A stretch of DNA of 64,000 nucleotides from Aliiroseovarius sp. Lineage in GTDB: Bacteria > Pseudomonadota > Alphaproteobacteria > Rhodobacterales > Rhodobacteraceae. This document shows positions 7,727 through 16,797 of the stretch, piece after piece. Both the position numbers and the translations under genes were made by a program. Under the pieces are notes generated by a model. The model made no database searches and was not told the DNA's origin. It saw only the letters and a program-made list of their open reading frames with translations. The DNA lies in contig NZ_JASBTN010000043.1 in the NCBI RefSeq assembly GCF_030148435.1, forward strand, positions 1 through 64,000, written 5' to 3'. Positions within the stretch are counted from its first letter, which is position 1; every line of letters starts with the position of its first letter.

Positions 7727-10138
7727 ATGAGCCCCCTGCCCGCCCGATTTTCCGACTGGTTTACTGCCCGCGGCTGGCAGCCCCACCCGCATCAGATCAC
7801 GATGCTCGAACGCGCCGCCGACCCCGCTCTGATGCTGATCGCCCCCACGGGCGGCGGCAAGACGCTTGCAGGTTTCCTGCCTTCGCTGGTCGAACTGGGG
7901 GAAAATCCACCGGCGGGATTGCACAGTTTATACATTTCACCGCTGAAAGCCCTGGCCGCCGACATGCGCCGCAACCTGCTGCGGCCGATCGAGGACATGG
8001 GCCTGCACATCCGGGTCGAGGATCGCTCCGGCGACACTTCGCAGACCCGCAAGAAAGCACAGCGCGCCGATCCGCCGCATATCCTTCTGACCACACCTGA
8101 AAGCCTGGCTCTGCTGCTCTCCTACGAGGATGCGCCACGCATCTTCGCGGGTTTGAAACGCGTGGTCGTGGACGAACTGCACGCGCTGGCCGAAAGCAAG
8201 CGCGGCGACCAGCTGATGCTCTGCCTGACCCGCCTCGCCGCGCTCTGCCCCGGGCTGCGCCGCGTGGGGCTGTCGGCCACGGTGGGGGATCCGCCGGCTC
8301 TTGCCAGCTACTTCGCCCCTCACCCCGCCCCCTGCCGCACCCTCACCGCCGATCCCGGCCCCGATCCCGATATCGCCATGCTGCGCACCGAAGCAACGCC
8401 GCCCTGGTCCGGGGGCGGCGGCAAATACGCGATGCAAGAGGTTCTGGAACAGGTGCGCGCCCACAAGACCACGCTGATCTTTCACAACACCCGTGCCCAG
8501 GCCGAGATCTTCTTTCACCACCTCTGGCTTGCCAATCGCGACAACCTGCCCATCGGCATTCACCACGGATCCCTGTCCCGTGAGGCCCGCGAGAAGGTCG
8601 AGGCAGCGATGGTCGCAGGCCAGCTGCGCGCCATCGTCTGCACCGGCTCGCTGGACCTGGGGCTGGATTGGGGCGACGTGGACCTTGTCATCCAGGTCGG
8701 CGCGCCAAAGAACGTGAAACGGCTGGTGCAGCGCATCGGCCGGGCCAACCACCGCTACAACGCCCCCTCCAAGGCGCTGTTGCTGCCGGCGAACCGCTGG
8801 GAGGTGATCGAATGCCAGGCCGCGATCGAGGCCGCCCTGGCCCATGATCTGGACGGCGAGCCGCGCGGGTCCGGCCCGCGCGACGTGCTGTGCCAGCACA
8901 TCATGGTCACGGCCTGCTCCGGCCCCTTCGACGCGGACCAGCTGTTTGACGAGGTGCGCAGCGCCGGCGCCTATGCCACGCTGACCCGGGCCGAGTTCGA
9001 GGATTGCCTCGACTTCGTGGCCACCGGTGGCTATGCGCTCAACGCCTATGACCAGTGGAAACGGCTCAAGCAGCGCCCCGACGGGCTGTGGCAACTGCGT
9101 GACCCGCGCCATGCCCAGCAGGTGCGCATGAATATCGGAACGATTCAGGATGCGGACACGCTGAAGGTGCGCATGAGGGGGCGCGGAAGAATGGGGGGGG
9201 GCAAGCCGCTGGGCGAGGTCGAGGAAGGTTTCGCGGCCTCCCTCGTGCCCGGTGACACGTTCCTGATCGGCGGGCAGATCGTGCGGTTTGAAACCCTGCG
9301 CGAGATGGAAGTCCAGGTCAGCCGTGATCGCGGCCGCAAGCCGAAGGTCGCGGTGTTCATGGGCACGAAATTCGCGACCTCCACCCAGCTTTCGGCCCGC
9401 ATCCTGGGCCTGCTGCACGGCGACATTTCCGCCCTGCCCGAGCACACGAAGGACTGGATTTCCTTGCAGAAATCCAGCTCGCAACTGCCCCGCCCCGGCC
9501 GCATCCTGGTCGAAAGCTTCGACTACGAAGGCCGCGCGCACAGCTGTGTCTATGGCTTTGCCGGCAAGAACGCGATGCAGACCCTCGGGCTGCTGCTGAC
9601 CCGGCGGATGGAGGAGGCAGGGCTGGGTCCGCTGGGCTTCGTCGCCACCGACTATGCCACGCTGATCTGGTCGCTGGAACCGATGCACGACCCTGCCGCG
9701 CTGCTGGACCCGGACGGGTTGCGTGAGGGACTGGACGGTTGGCTCGCCGAAAACGCCCTGATGAAACGTAGTTTCCGCGCCACCGCCACCATCGCCGGTC
9801 TGATCACCCGCAATCTGCCCGGGCGACAGAAAACCGGGCGCCAGGCGACCTTCAGCTCGGACATCCTCTATGACACGCTGCGCAAATACGATCCCGACCA
9901 CCTGATGCTGCGCATCACCCGCGACGAGGCGATGGCCGGGCTGATCGGTTTCGCCCGGATCGAAGAGATGCTGGCGCGCACCCGCGCCCGGGTCGATCAT
10001 GTGGTTCTGGACAGGGTACCACCCTTCGCCGCGCCTCTGTTCCTTGAGGTCGGCAAGGTTCCCGTGGAGGGCGCCGGTGCCGAGGCGCAGCTGGCCGCCG
10101 AGGCCGAAAGCCTGATGCAGGCGGCGGGTCTGGTTTGA
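7727..10138 (+). CDS. ligase-associated DNA damage response DEXH-box helicase (Lhr-like)
   Basis: This 803-residue superfamily 2 helicase has Walker A APTGGGKT (near residue 45), DEXH box VVDELHAL, motif III LSATVGDP, and a helicase C domain with HNTRAQAE and QRIGRANHR. A long Lhr-type C-terminal region follows. The match is to the helicase of the ATP-dependent-ligase-associated repair cluster. ATG 7727 was chosen because the family begins near PARFSDWF. An upstream in-frame extension exists but looks non-coding. Nine consecutive G occur in the coding sequence at 9193-9201. The pdeM-like gene follows after 31 bases. Confidence 0.88.
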   Translation: MSPLPARFSDWFTARGWQPHPHQITMLERAADPALMLIAPTGGGKTLAGFLPSLVELGENPPAGLHSLYISPLKALAADMRRNLLRPIEDMGLHIRVEDRSGDTSQTRKKAQRADPPHILLTTPESLALLLSYEDAPRIFAGLKRVVVDELHALAESKRGDQLMLCLTRLAALCPGLRRVGLSATVGDPPALASYFAPHPAPCRTLTADPGPDPDIAMLRTEATPPWSGGGGKYAMQEVLEQVRAHKTTLIFHNTRAQAEIFFHHLWLANRDNLPIGIHHGSLSREAREKVEAAMVAGQLRAIVCTGSLDLGLDWGDVDLVIQVGAPKNVKRLVQRIGRANHRYNAPSKALLLPANRWEVIECQAAIEAALAHDLDGEPRGSGPRDVLCQHIMVTACSGPFDADQLFDEVRSAGAYATLTRAEFEDCLDFVATGGYALNAYDQWKRLKQRPDGLWQLRDPRHAQQVRMNIGTIQDADTLKVRMRGRGRMGGGKPLGEVEEGFAASLVPGDTFLIGGQIVRFETLREMEVQVSRDRGRKPKVAVFMGTKFATSTQLSARILGLLHGDISALPEHTKDWISLQKSSSQLPRPGRILVESFDYEGRAHSCVYGFAGKNAMQTLGLLLTRRMEEAGLGPLGFVATDYATLIWSLEPMHDPAALLDPDGLREGLDGWLAENALMKRSFRATATIAGLITRNLPGRQKTGRQATFSSDILYDTLRKYDPDHLMLRITRDEAMAGLIGFARIEEMLARTRARVDHVVLDRVPPFAAPLFLEVGKVPVEGAGAEAQLAAEAESLMQAAGLV

Positions 10139-10169
10139 TTTTTCGGCGCGGTCACGGCAGGCAAATATC

Positions 10170-10832
10170 ATGAACGGATGCGCTTTCACCTTTGCCGGAT
10201 GTGAACTTACCCTGCTGGGTACGGGGGCGCTGTGGTGGGGCGAGGCCGGTCTCCTGTGTGTCTCGGACCTGCATCTGGGCAAGTCCGAACGCATGGCGCG
10301 GCGCGGCGGTGACATGCTGCCGCCCTATGAAACCCGCGATACGCTGACCAGGCTCGAAGCGGATATCGAGGCGACCGGCGCGCGCAGCGTGGTCTGTCTG
10401 GGCGACAGTTTCGACGATCTGGACGCCGCACGAGGATTGGCCGAGGACGAGACCCTGTGGCTGGCGCGGCTCATGGCCGGGCGGCGCTGGGTCTGGATCG
10501 AGGGCAATCATGACCCCGGCCCGGTCGAATTCGGCGGCACCCACCTGGCCGAGCTGCACCGCCCGCCGCTGTCCTTTCGCCACATCGCGCGCCCGGGCAC
10601 GGCCGGCGAAATCTCGGGGCATTATCACCCCAAGGCGCGTATCCGCCTGCGTGGCCGATCCGTGACCCGGGCCTGCGCTCTGGTCGACAGCGACCGGGTG
10701 ATCCTGCCCGCCTATGGCACCTATACCGGCGGGCTGCGGTCGGATGACGGGGCGCTGACCCGGCTGATGCGCCCGGACGCGCGGGCGGTCCTGACCGGGT
10801 CGACGCCCTGCATGATCCCGATGCCGCGCTAG
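10170..10832 (+). CDS. pdeM: ligase-associated DNA damage response endonuclease PdeM
   Basis: This 220-residue calcineurin-like metallophosphoesterase carries all the metal-binding motifs: SDLHLGK, GDSFDD, GNHDPG and GHYHPK. This arrangement matches PdeM, the nuclease that co-occurs with an ATP-dependent DNA ligase, an exonuclease and the Lhr-like helicase. The helicase lies just upstream on the same strand, which supports the call. The ligase and the exonuclease are not in this window. Confidence 0.88.
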   Translation: MNGCAFTFAGCELTLLGTGALWWGEAGLLCVSDLHLGKSERMARRGGDMLPPYETRDTLTRLEADIEATGARSVVCLGDSFDDLDAARGLAEDETLWLARLMAGRRWVWIEGNHDPGPVEFGGTHLAELHRPPLSFRHIARPGTAGEISGHYHPKARIRLRGRSVTRACALVDSDRVILPAYGTYTGGLRSDDGALTRLMRPDARAVLTGSTPCMIPMPR

Positions 10833-10895
10833 GACGGGACGTCACGCTTTGCCCCGTCCCCGCCCCCTGTTACCGCTGGAGGGGAGGAGGCACAT

Positions 10896-11345
10896 ATGAC
10901 ATCGGACACCCAGCTGGACCCCACTATCGAATCCCGTGTGCGGGCGAGTTTCGCCAAACAGAGCATGATGCGCACGCTTGGCGCGGAGATCATGACGCTT
11001 GGCGAGGGACGCTGCAGCATACGCTCCTCGATCCCGCCGGGCGCACGCCAGCAGCAGGGGTTCGGCCATGCCGGGCTGACCTTCTCGATCGGAGACAGCG
11101 CGGCGGGCTATGCCGCCCTGACCTGCATGGGGCTGGACAGCGAGGTCGTGACCTCCGAGATCAAGATCAACCTGCTGGCCCCCGCGACGGGCGACTACCT
11201 TCTGGCCGAAGGGCGCGTGATCCGACCGGGACGCCGCCTCATCACGGTCCAGTCCGAGGTTTGGGCCGTGACCGGCGACACCCGCAGGCAGGTCGCGGTC
11301 CTGCTGGGCACCATGGTACCGGTCCCCCTGACGCCACCGGAGTGA
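10896..11345 (+). CDS. PaaI-family hotdog-fold thioesterase
   Basis: This 149-residue single-domain protein is predicted to hydrolyse acyl- or aroyl-CoA thioesters. The hotdog signature is seen in QQQGFGHAGLTFSIGDSAAGYAA, with the usual acidic residue in the central helix, followed by TSEIKINLLAPA. A strong GGAGGGGAGGAGG site precedes the ATG. It lies 68 bases before a crotonase on the same strand, so the pair may act on the same CoA ester. The substrate cannot be read from sequence. Confidence 0.82.
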   Translation: MTSDTQLDPTIESRVRASFAKQSMMRTLGAEIMTLGEGRCSIRSSIPPGARQQQGFGHAGLTFSIGDSAAGYAALTCMGLDSEVVTSEIKINLLAPATGDYLLAEGRVIRPGRRLITVQSEVWAVTGDTRRQVAVLLGTMVPVPLTPPE

Positions 11346-11413
11346 CTGCCGCAACGTGAGGCTTGGGTTTTCCTGCCCAGACGGATTAACTCGGCCCAAA
11401 CAAGGAGAGCCCG

Positions 11414-12205
11414 ATGAGCGACCGTGTGATCATTACAGAAAACGGCCCGGTGGCCACCGTGACCCTGTCGCGGCCGGAAAAGCGCAATGCGCTGGATCTG
11501 CCGATGATCGAGGGCATCGTTGAGGCAGCCGCCAGCCTGAAGGTGCGGCGTGACATCCGCGCGGTGGTTCTGACCGGGGCGGGCGAGGCCTTCTGCGCGG
11601 GTCTGGACGTCAGCGCCATGCCGATGCTGGCCAAGGTGGCCGGCGAGGCGGGGTTCCAGACGCGGACCCATGGGGCCTCAAACCTGTTTCAGGCCACCGC
11701 CATGGCCTGGGCAGAGCTTCCGCAGCCGGTCATCGCCGCCATTCACGGCTATGCTTTCGGCGGCGGGTTCCAGATCATGCTGGGGGCCGACATGCGCGTG
11801 GCCGCACCGGATACGCGGTTTTCGATCATGGAGGGGCGCTGGGGTCTGGTGCCGGATATGGGGGGCATGGTGCTGATGCGCCGTCTGGCGCGGGGCGACA
11901 TCATTCGCCGCCTGACCTATACCGCCGAACAGTTTTCCGCCACGCAGGCCCGGGACTGGGGCTTCGTGACCGAGCTGGACACCGATCCGCTGGCACGCGC
12001 CCAGACGCTGGCCGCCGAGATCGCCGCGAAATCCCCCGACGCGGTGCGGGCCGCCAAGGCCTTGATCACGGAAACCGAATTGCTCGGGGTTGGAGAAACC
12101 CTGATCGCCGAAAGCGCGGCGCAGGAGAAGCTGGTGGGCACGCCCAACCAGATGGAGGCGGTCATGGCCGGGATGCAGAAACGCGACCCGGTGTTCAGGA
12201 ATTGA
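11414..12205 (+). CDS. enoyl-CoA hydratase/isomerase (crotonase) family protein
   Basis: This 263-residue crotonase-fold enzyme has the oxyanion-hole segments FCAGLDVSAMP (near residue 58) and IHGYAFGGGFQIMLGADMR (near residue 112). SIMEGRWGLVPDMGGM follows, where one catalytic glutamate of hydratases would lie. An AAGGAG site precedes the start. Acyl-CoA hydration or isomerisation is likely, but the family is too broad for a specific substrate. It may be transcribed with the upstream thioesterase. Confidence 0.85.
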   Translation: MSDRVIITENGPVATVTLSRPEKRNALDLPMIEGIVEAAASLKVRRDIRAVVLTGAGEAFCAGLDVSAMPMLAKVAGEAGFQTRTHGASNLFQATAMAWAELPQPVIAAIHGYAFGGGFQIMLGADMRVAAPDTRFSIMEGRWGLVPDMGGMVLMRRLARGDIIRRLTYTAEQFSATQARDWGFVTELDTDPLARAQTLAAEIAAKSPDAVRAAKALITETELLGVGETLIAESAAQEKLVGTPNQMEAVMAGMQKRDPVFRN

Positions 12206-12252
12206 ACCAAAAGGATTGGTAACAGTAGATCAGCATTGAAATTGGAAGAGCA

Positions 12253-12672
12253 ATGCGGAAAAACATTTACGAAACAAAGCCTGGAAACCCCAAGCCTGTC
12301 GGTTGGCTCGTACGAATTTTATGGCATTGCTATCAACCAGTTACCGCATTCAAAGTGAACTCTAAGCTAAAGGTATACCGATGCCGGAGCAGTGACACCC
12401 CAATTCTTCTTGCAATAAGCGGTGGGGAATTTCATGTCGTTGGAATTCAGTTGGAAACCGCGAAACAGATTGCCGACTATTTTCACTCGCAGAACTCTGA
12501 TGACGAATTGCTACCGGGCGACTGTATTAAAATTTGGAAAAAGAGGGGACAGTATAGGATGATCCGGAGAGGTAGTGGTATGCCGCACTTGGTAATGGAC
12601 GACGGGGATTGGGGGATTTTGGCAGATATCTTTTCGGATATTTTGCTGAGGGATTCAAACCGCATCCGCTAA
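12253..12672 (+). CDS. orphan hypothetical protein in an AT-rich patch
   Basis: I do not recognise this 139-residue protein. It is basic at the N terminus and contains PVGWLVRILWHCYQPV near residue 15, a possible single hydrophobic stretch, and an acidic C-terminal part. A sample count of 12301-12420 gives 54 G+C in 120 bases (45%), well below the neighbouring genes. Its codons include AT-rich choices rare around it. GGAAGAG lies ahead of the ATG. It is likely acquired horizontally. The reading frame is plausible but has no family support. Confidence 0.55.
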   Translation: MRKNIYETKPGNPKPVGWLVRILWHCYQPVTAFKVNSKLKVYRCRSSDTPILLAISGGEFHVVGIQLETAKQIADYFHSQNSDDELLPGDCIKIWKKRGQYRMIRRGSGMPHLVMDDGDWGILADIFSDILLRDSNRIR

Positions 12673-12678
12673 CCGAAC

Positions 12679-12708
12679 AAAAAACGGCGCCGGGTTTCCC
12701 CAGCGCCG
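12679..12708 (-). terminator. rho-independent terminator of the fhs-folD operon
   Basis: On the minus strand a CGGCGC-based stem with one mismatch (12685-12708) is followed by TTTTTTGTT. It lies 25 bases beyond the folD stop, closing the one-carbon operon and facing the orphan gene. Confidence 0.8.
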
Positions 12709-12733
12709 CCTGAAAATCATGGTCCCGCGTGTA

Positions 12734-13636
12734 TCAGGCGGTCAGGCCTTCCGGCTCGGTCAGACCATTGGCGCGGCAGCAGGCGGTCAGCGTGTTGGCC
12801 AGCAGGCAGGCGATGGTCATCGGGCCCACTCCGCCCGGCACGGGGGTGATGGCGCCGGCCACCTCGGCACAGCTGTCGAAATGGCAATCGCCGACCAGAC
12901 GGGTCTTGCCCTCACCCTTTTCGGGGGCGTCGATGCGGTTGATGCCCACGTCGATCACAGTGGCGCCGGGCTTGACCCAGTCGCCGGTGATCATCTCGGC
13001 GCGGCCCACGGCGGCAACCAGGATGTCGGCCTGTTTGCAGACCTCTTCGATGTCCTTGGTGCGCGAATGCGCGATGGTCACGGTGCAGCTGTCGCGCAGC
13101 AGCAGGTTGGCCATCGGCTTGCCGACGATGTTCGAGCGGCCCACGACCACGGCGTTCAGACCGGACAGTGACCCATGATGGTCGCGCAGCATCATCAGGC
13201 AGCCCAGCGGCGTACAGGGCACCATGGATTTCTGACCGGTGCCCAGCAGGCCCACGTTCGAGATGTGAAACCCGTCCACGTCCTTGGCCGGATCGATCGA
13301 GTTGATCACCAGGTCTTCGTTCAGGTGGCCGGGCAGCGGCAGCTGGACCAGGATGCCATGCACCGCCGGGTCGTTGTTCAACTGGTCGATCAGCGCCAGC
13401 AGGTCCTCTTCCGCCGTGTCGGCGTCGAGCTTGTGCTCGAACGAATTCATGCCGACCTCGACGGTCTGCTTGCCCTTCGAACGGACATAGACCTGGCTGG
13501 CCGGGTCTTCGCCCACCAGCACCACGGCCAGGCCGGGGGTGATGTCGTTCTCTTCCTTCAGCCGGGCCACGTGGCCCGCGACTTTCTCACGGACATTGGC
13601 CGCGAAGGCCTTGCCGTCGATGATGGTGGCAGTCAT
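12734..13636 (-). CDS. folD: bifunctional methylene-THF dehydrogenase/methenyl-THF cyclohydrolase FolD
   Basis: This 300-residue enzyme interconverts 5,10-methylene- and 10-formyl-THF. The catalytic YVRSK (Tyr-x3-Lys), VQLPLP and KDVDG motifs are all present, as is the NADP-site pattern GRSNIVGKP and the C-terminal [13 protein letters not shown] 13636 was chosen because TIIDGKAFA is the usual N terminus and GAGGAG precedes it. That site overlaps the stop of the upstream folD paralogue, implying translational coupling. Confidence 0.95.
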   Translation of the reverse strand: MTATIIDGKAFAANVREKVAGHVARLKEENDITPGLAVVLVGEDPASQVYVRSKGKQTVEVGMNSFEHKLDADTAEEDLLALIDQLNNDPAVHGILVQLPLPGHLNEDLVINSIDPAKDVDGFHISNVGLLGTGQKSMVPCTPLGCLMMLRDHHGSLSGLNAVVVGRSNIVGKPMANLLLRDSCTVTIAHSRTKDIEEVCKQADILVAAVGRAEMITGDWVKPGATVIDVGINRIDAPEKGEGKTRLVGDCHFDSCAEVAGAITPVPGGVGPMTIACLLANTLTACCRANGLTEPEGLTA

Positions 13637-13647
13637 GGGGGGTCTCC

Positions 13648-14541
13648 TCACATATCGACCCGGGCAAAGCTGTCCCGGTAGTGGTTCATTTGCATTTCCG
13701 TGGCCAGCACGGCGTTCTTCATCAGGATGGCGACAGTCACCGGGCCGACGCCGCCGGGTACCGGGGTGATCCAGCCGGCAACTTGCGAGCAGCTGTCGAA
13801 ATCGGCGTCGCCGACGGTCCTGGGGCCTTCGGGGGTGTCAATCCGGTTGATGCCGATGTCGATCACCACGCCGCCGGGTTTCAGCATTTCGCCGGTCACG
13901 AGGCCGGGTTTGCCCACCGCGACGAAGACGGCATCCGCAGCGCGCGAATGCATCGCGACCGAGCGGGTCATGTGGTGGCAGACGGTCACGGTGGCGCCCA
14001 GCCCCATCAACAGAAACGCGATGGGTTTGCCGACGATTTCCGAGTGGCCGATGACGGTGACGTTCAGGCCCTCGATGTCCAGGGGCAGCGTCTTCAGGAT
14101 TTCCACGGCGGCCACGGCGGTACAGGGGCCCAGCGCCAGATCGTTATAGACGATATTGCCGATCGACGCCGGGTGCATGCCTTCGACATCCTTAAGCGGA
14201 TGCACGGCCTTCTGCAGGGTCTTGACCGGGATGTGGTCGGGCAGCGGGCGCTGGATGATGATGCCGTTCACGCGCGGGTCGGCATTCAGGCCCTGGATGA
14301 TGCCGGTGAGCTGCTCCAGCGAGGTGTCAAAGGGGTAATTGCGGGCCTCGAACTCGACCCCGGCGCTTTCGGCGCTGCGCTGCTGGTTGCGCACATAGAG
14401 CTCCGCCGCGGCGGTGTCCCCGACGCTGACCGAGACCAGCTTGGGCTGCCAGCCCTTTTCGGCGAGGGCAGCCGCGTCTGCCGCGACCTCCTCTTTCATC
14501 CGGGCCCCAATGGCCTTGCCGTCGATGATGGTCGCGCTCAT
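13648..14541 (-). CDS. FolD paralogue lacking the cyclohydrolase lysine
   Basis: This 297-residue FolD-family protein lies in tandem upstream of folD, separated by 11 bases. It keeps the fold signatures [17 protein letters not shown] and [10 protein letters not shown]. In the active site it reads YVRNQ where FolD has Tyr-x3-Lys, and KDVEG where FolD has KDVDG. From work on human and E. coli FolD, that lysine is needed for the cyclohydrolase step. This copy is therefore probably a dehydrogenase-only, altered or partner subunit. ATG 14547 is an alternative start. Confidence 0.88.
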   Translation of the reverse strand: MSATIIDGKAIGARMKEEVAADAAALAEKGWQPKLVSVSVGDTAAAELYVRNQQRSAESAGVEFEARNYPFDTSLEQLTGIIQGLNADPRVNGIIIQRPLPDHIPVKTLQKAVHPLKDVEGMHPASIGNIVYNDLALGPCTAVAAVEILKTLPLDIEGLNVTVIGHSEIVGKPIAFLLMGLGATVTVCHHMTRSVAMHSRAADAVFVAVGKPGLVTGEMLKPGGVVIDIGINRIDTPEGPRTVGDADFDSCSQVAGWITPVPGGVGPVTVAILMKNAVLATEMQMNHYRDSFARVDM

Positions 14542-14563
14542 CTGCATTTTTTCTTGTCTTCCC

Positions 14564-14890
14564 TCACGCGGGCTTCTTGCCCGGTACATCAGCAATGCCT
14601 GTGCCGATCACGCGGGCTTCGCGGTCGATCGACCAGTCGATCAGCTGGCGCCAGAGGTCTTCCGTCAGGTTCGGGTCCAGACCACAGGCCGCACTTTCGG
14701 CGCGCACCTTGGAGACCACCTCCTCGACCCGGGTCGGGATGCGGGCCGGCCAGCCATTGGCCCGCTTCAATTCGATTGCCCGGTCGATATGGGCTGCCCG
14801 CAGACGCAACAGGCGGACCAGATCGCGGTCCAGAGCGTCGATATTGGCGCGCAGCGCCGTCATGTCGGAACAGGTTGCGGGGTCGAGCAT
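14564..14890 (-). CDS. chorismate mutase type II / PchB-like protein
   Basis: This 108-residue all-helical AroQ-fold protein has an N-terminal DPATCSDMTALRANIDALD resembling isochorismate-pyruvate lyase PchB. It also has the active-site pattern R (near 14), R (near 31), ELK (near 43), RVEEVV and LWRQLID with its glutamine. It could be a chorismate mutase or an isochorismate lyase; sequence alone does not decide. AAGGAGG precedes the ATG. It sits between fhs and the folD paralogue, an unexpected place for an aromatic-pathway enzyme. Confidence 0.8.
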   Translation of the reverse strand: MLDPATCSDMTALRANIDALDRDLVRLLRLRAAHIDRAIELKRANGWPARIPTRVEEVVSKVRAESAACGLDPNLTEDLWRQLIDWSIDREARVIGTGIADVPGKKPA

Positions 14891-14945
14891 GTCAGCCTCC
14901 TTACGGGTGCCTTGCCCTACCCCGCATCCGGTCCATGTGCAATGC

Positions 14946-14968
14946 CCCGGGGGGTCGCAGCCCCCGGG
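14946..14968 (-). other. GC-rich stem-loop between fhs and the chorismate mutase-like gene
   Basis: CCCGGGGG and CCCCCGGG form an 8-bp stem with a 7-base loop. No T-tract follows on the minus strand, so it is more likely an mRNA-processing or attenuating structure than a full terminator. It would lower expression of the downstream genes relative to fhs. Confidence 0.5.
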
Positions 14969-14979
14969 ATCACCAGACC

Positions 14980-16656
14980 TTAGAACAGGCCTTCGACGTC
15001 GCCTTCCGCGTTCAGACCGATCGACAGGGCGGCGGGGTTCCGGGGCAGGCCCGGCATGGTCATGATGTCGCCGCAGACGACAACGATGAAGCCGGCGCCG
15101 GCCGACAGGCGGACCTCACGCACCGGGACCGAATGGCCGGTGGGCGCGCCGCGCAGGCTGGGGTCGGTCGAGAACGAGTACTGGGTCTTCGCCATGCAGA
15201 CCGGCAGGTCGCCGTAACCGGCTTCTTCCCAGTCGCGCAGCTGGTTGCGCACCTTGGCATCGGCCAGAACCTCGTCAGCACGGTAGATGCGCTTGGCGAC
15301 GGTCTCGATCTTTTCGAACAGCGGCATTTCGTCCGGGTAGATCGGCGCGAAGGAAGCCACGTCGGCATCGGCGATCTCGGCCACGCGGGTGGCCAGGTCG
15401 GCGGAGCCTTCCGAGCCCAGTTCCCAGTGACGCGAGAGGATCGCCTCGGCACCGTGACCTTCCACGTAGTCCCTGACCGCGTCGACCTCGGCATCGGTGT
15501 CGGTGACGAAGTGGTTGATGGCGACCACCACCGGCACACCGAAGCCCTTCAGGTTCTCGATGTGACGGCCCAGGTTGTCACAGCCCGCCTGCACGGCCTC
15601 GACATTCTCGGCGCCCAGGTCGGCCTTGGCGACACCGCCGTTCATCTTCATCGCGCGCACGGTGGCGACCAGCACCACGACCGACGGGGCCAGGCCCGCC
15701 TTGCGGCACTTGATGTTCATGAATTTCTCGGCGCCCAGGTCGGCACCGAAACCGGCTTCGGTCACGACGTAATCGGCCAGTTTCAGCGCGGTCTTGGTGG
15801 CGATGACCGAGTTGCAGCCATGCGCAATGTTGGCGAAGGGACCACCGTGCACGAAGGCCGGGTTGTTTTCCAGCGTCTGCACCAGGTTCGGCTGCATCGC
15901 GTCCTTCAGCAGAACGGTCATGGCGCCGTCGGCCCCGATGTCGCGGCAGTAGATCGGCTTGCGGGCACGGGTGTAGGCCACGATGATGTCGCCCAGGCGC
16001 TTCTGCAGGTCTTCAAGGTCGTTGGCCAGGCACAGGATCGCCATGACTTCGGACGCCACGGTGATGTCAAAGCCGGTCTGACGCGGGAAGCCGTTCGACA
16101 CGCCACCCAGCGACACCACGATGTCACGCAGGGCGCGGTCATTCATGTCCACGACGCGGCGCCAGGCCACGCGGCGCTCGTCGATCTCCAGCTCATTGCC
16201 CCAGTAGATGTGGTTGTCGATCATCGCCGACAGCAGCGAGTGGGCCGAGGTGATGGCGTGGAAGTCGCCGGTGAAGTGGAGGTTCATCTCCTCCATCGGC
16301 ACGACCTGGGCGTAACCGCCACCGGCGGCGCCACCCTTCATGCCGAAGTTCGGACCCAGCGAGGCTTCGCGGATACAGATCATCGCGTTCTTGCCGATGC
16401 GGTTCAGCCCGTCACCCAGACCCACGGTGGTGGTGGTCTTGCCTTCACCGGCCGGGGTCGGGTTGATCGCGGTCACGAGGATCAGCTTGCCGTCTTCCCG
16501 ATCGCCAAGGCTCTCGATGAAGTCCTGACCAACCTTGGCCTTGTCATGGCCATAGGGCAGCAGGTGCTCGGCGGGGATGCCCAGCTTGTTGCCGATCTCC
16601 TGGATCGGGCGCTTCTTTGCCTCGCGGGCGATTTCGATGTCGGATTTATAGCTCAT
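14980..16656 (-). CDS. fhs: formate--tetrahydrofolate ligase
   Basis: This 558-residue enzyme makes 10-formyl-THF from formate, THF and ATP. The N-terminal domain carries the P-loop [19 protein letters not shown], followed by [19 protein letters not shown] and the [15 protein letters not shown] segment typical of the family. Length matches the usual 555-560. It is the first gene of the operon running into the two folD genes, which together connect formate to methylene-THF. Confidence 0.97.
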   Translation of the reverse strand: MSYKSDIEIAREAKKRPIQEIGNKLGIPAEHLLPYGHDKAKVGQDFIESLGDREDGKLILVTAINPTPAGEGKTTTTVGLGDGLNRIGKNAMICIREASLGPNFGMKGGAAGGGYAQVVPMEEMNLHFTGDFHAITSAHSLLSAMIDNHIYWGNELEIDERRVAWRRVVDMNDRALRDIVVSLGGVSNGFPRQTGFDITVASEVMAILCLANDLEDLQKRLGDIIVAYTRARKPIYCRDIGADGAMTVLLKDAMQPNLVQTLENNPAFVHGGPFANIAHGCNSVIATKTALKLADYVVTEAGFGADLGAEKFMNIKCRKAGLAPSVVVLVATVRAMKMNGGVAKADLGAENVEAVQAGCDNLGRHIENLKGFGVPVVVAINHFVTDTDAEVDAVRDYVEGHGAEAILSRHWELGSEGSADLATRVAEIADADVASFAPIYPDEMPLFEKIETVAKRIYRADEVLADAKVRNQLRDWEEAGYGDLPVCMAKTQYSFSTDPSLRGAPTGHSVPVREVRLSAGAGFIVVVCGDIMTMPGLPRNPAALSIGLNAEGDVEGLF

Positions 16657-16797
16657 CTCGGGATCCTGTCTGGAAGGGTGGGAGCAAAACTCTGACCTCG
16701 CGTATACCGGTCATGCGCTGAAAGCATAGGCGGGAATCCGACATATCCAGCCCTGAATTCGTCGCCTTCGCGTCCCGGGAGTCGCGGATGGGAAACC

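Noticed and set aside
7937-10315. Minus-strand open frame of about 792 codons over the helicase
   Set aside because: The helicase motifs on the plus strand are complete, and the antisense product shows none.
13681-16695. Long plus-strand open frame of about 1004 codons
   Set aside because: It is antisense to folD, the folD paralogue, the chorismate mutase-like gene and fhs, all strongly supported. High-GC coding sequence often leaves the opposite frame open, and the translation is His/Arg/Asp-rich without domains.
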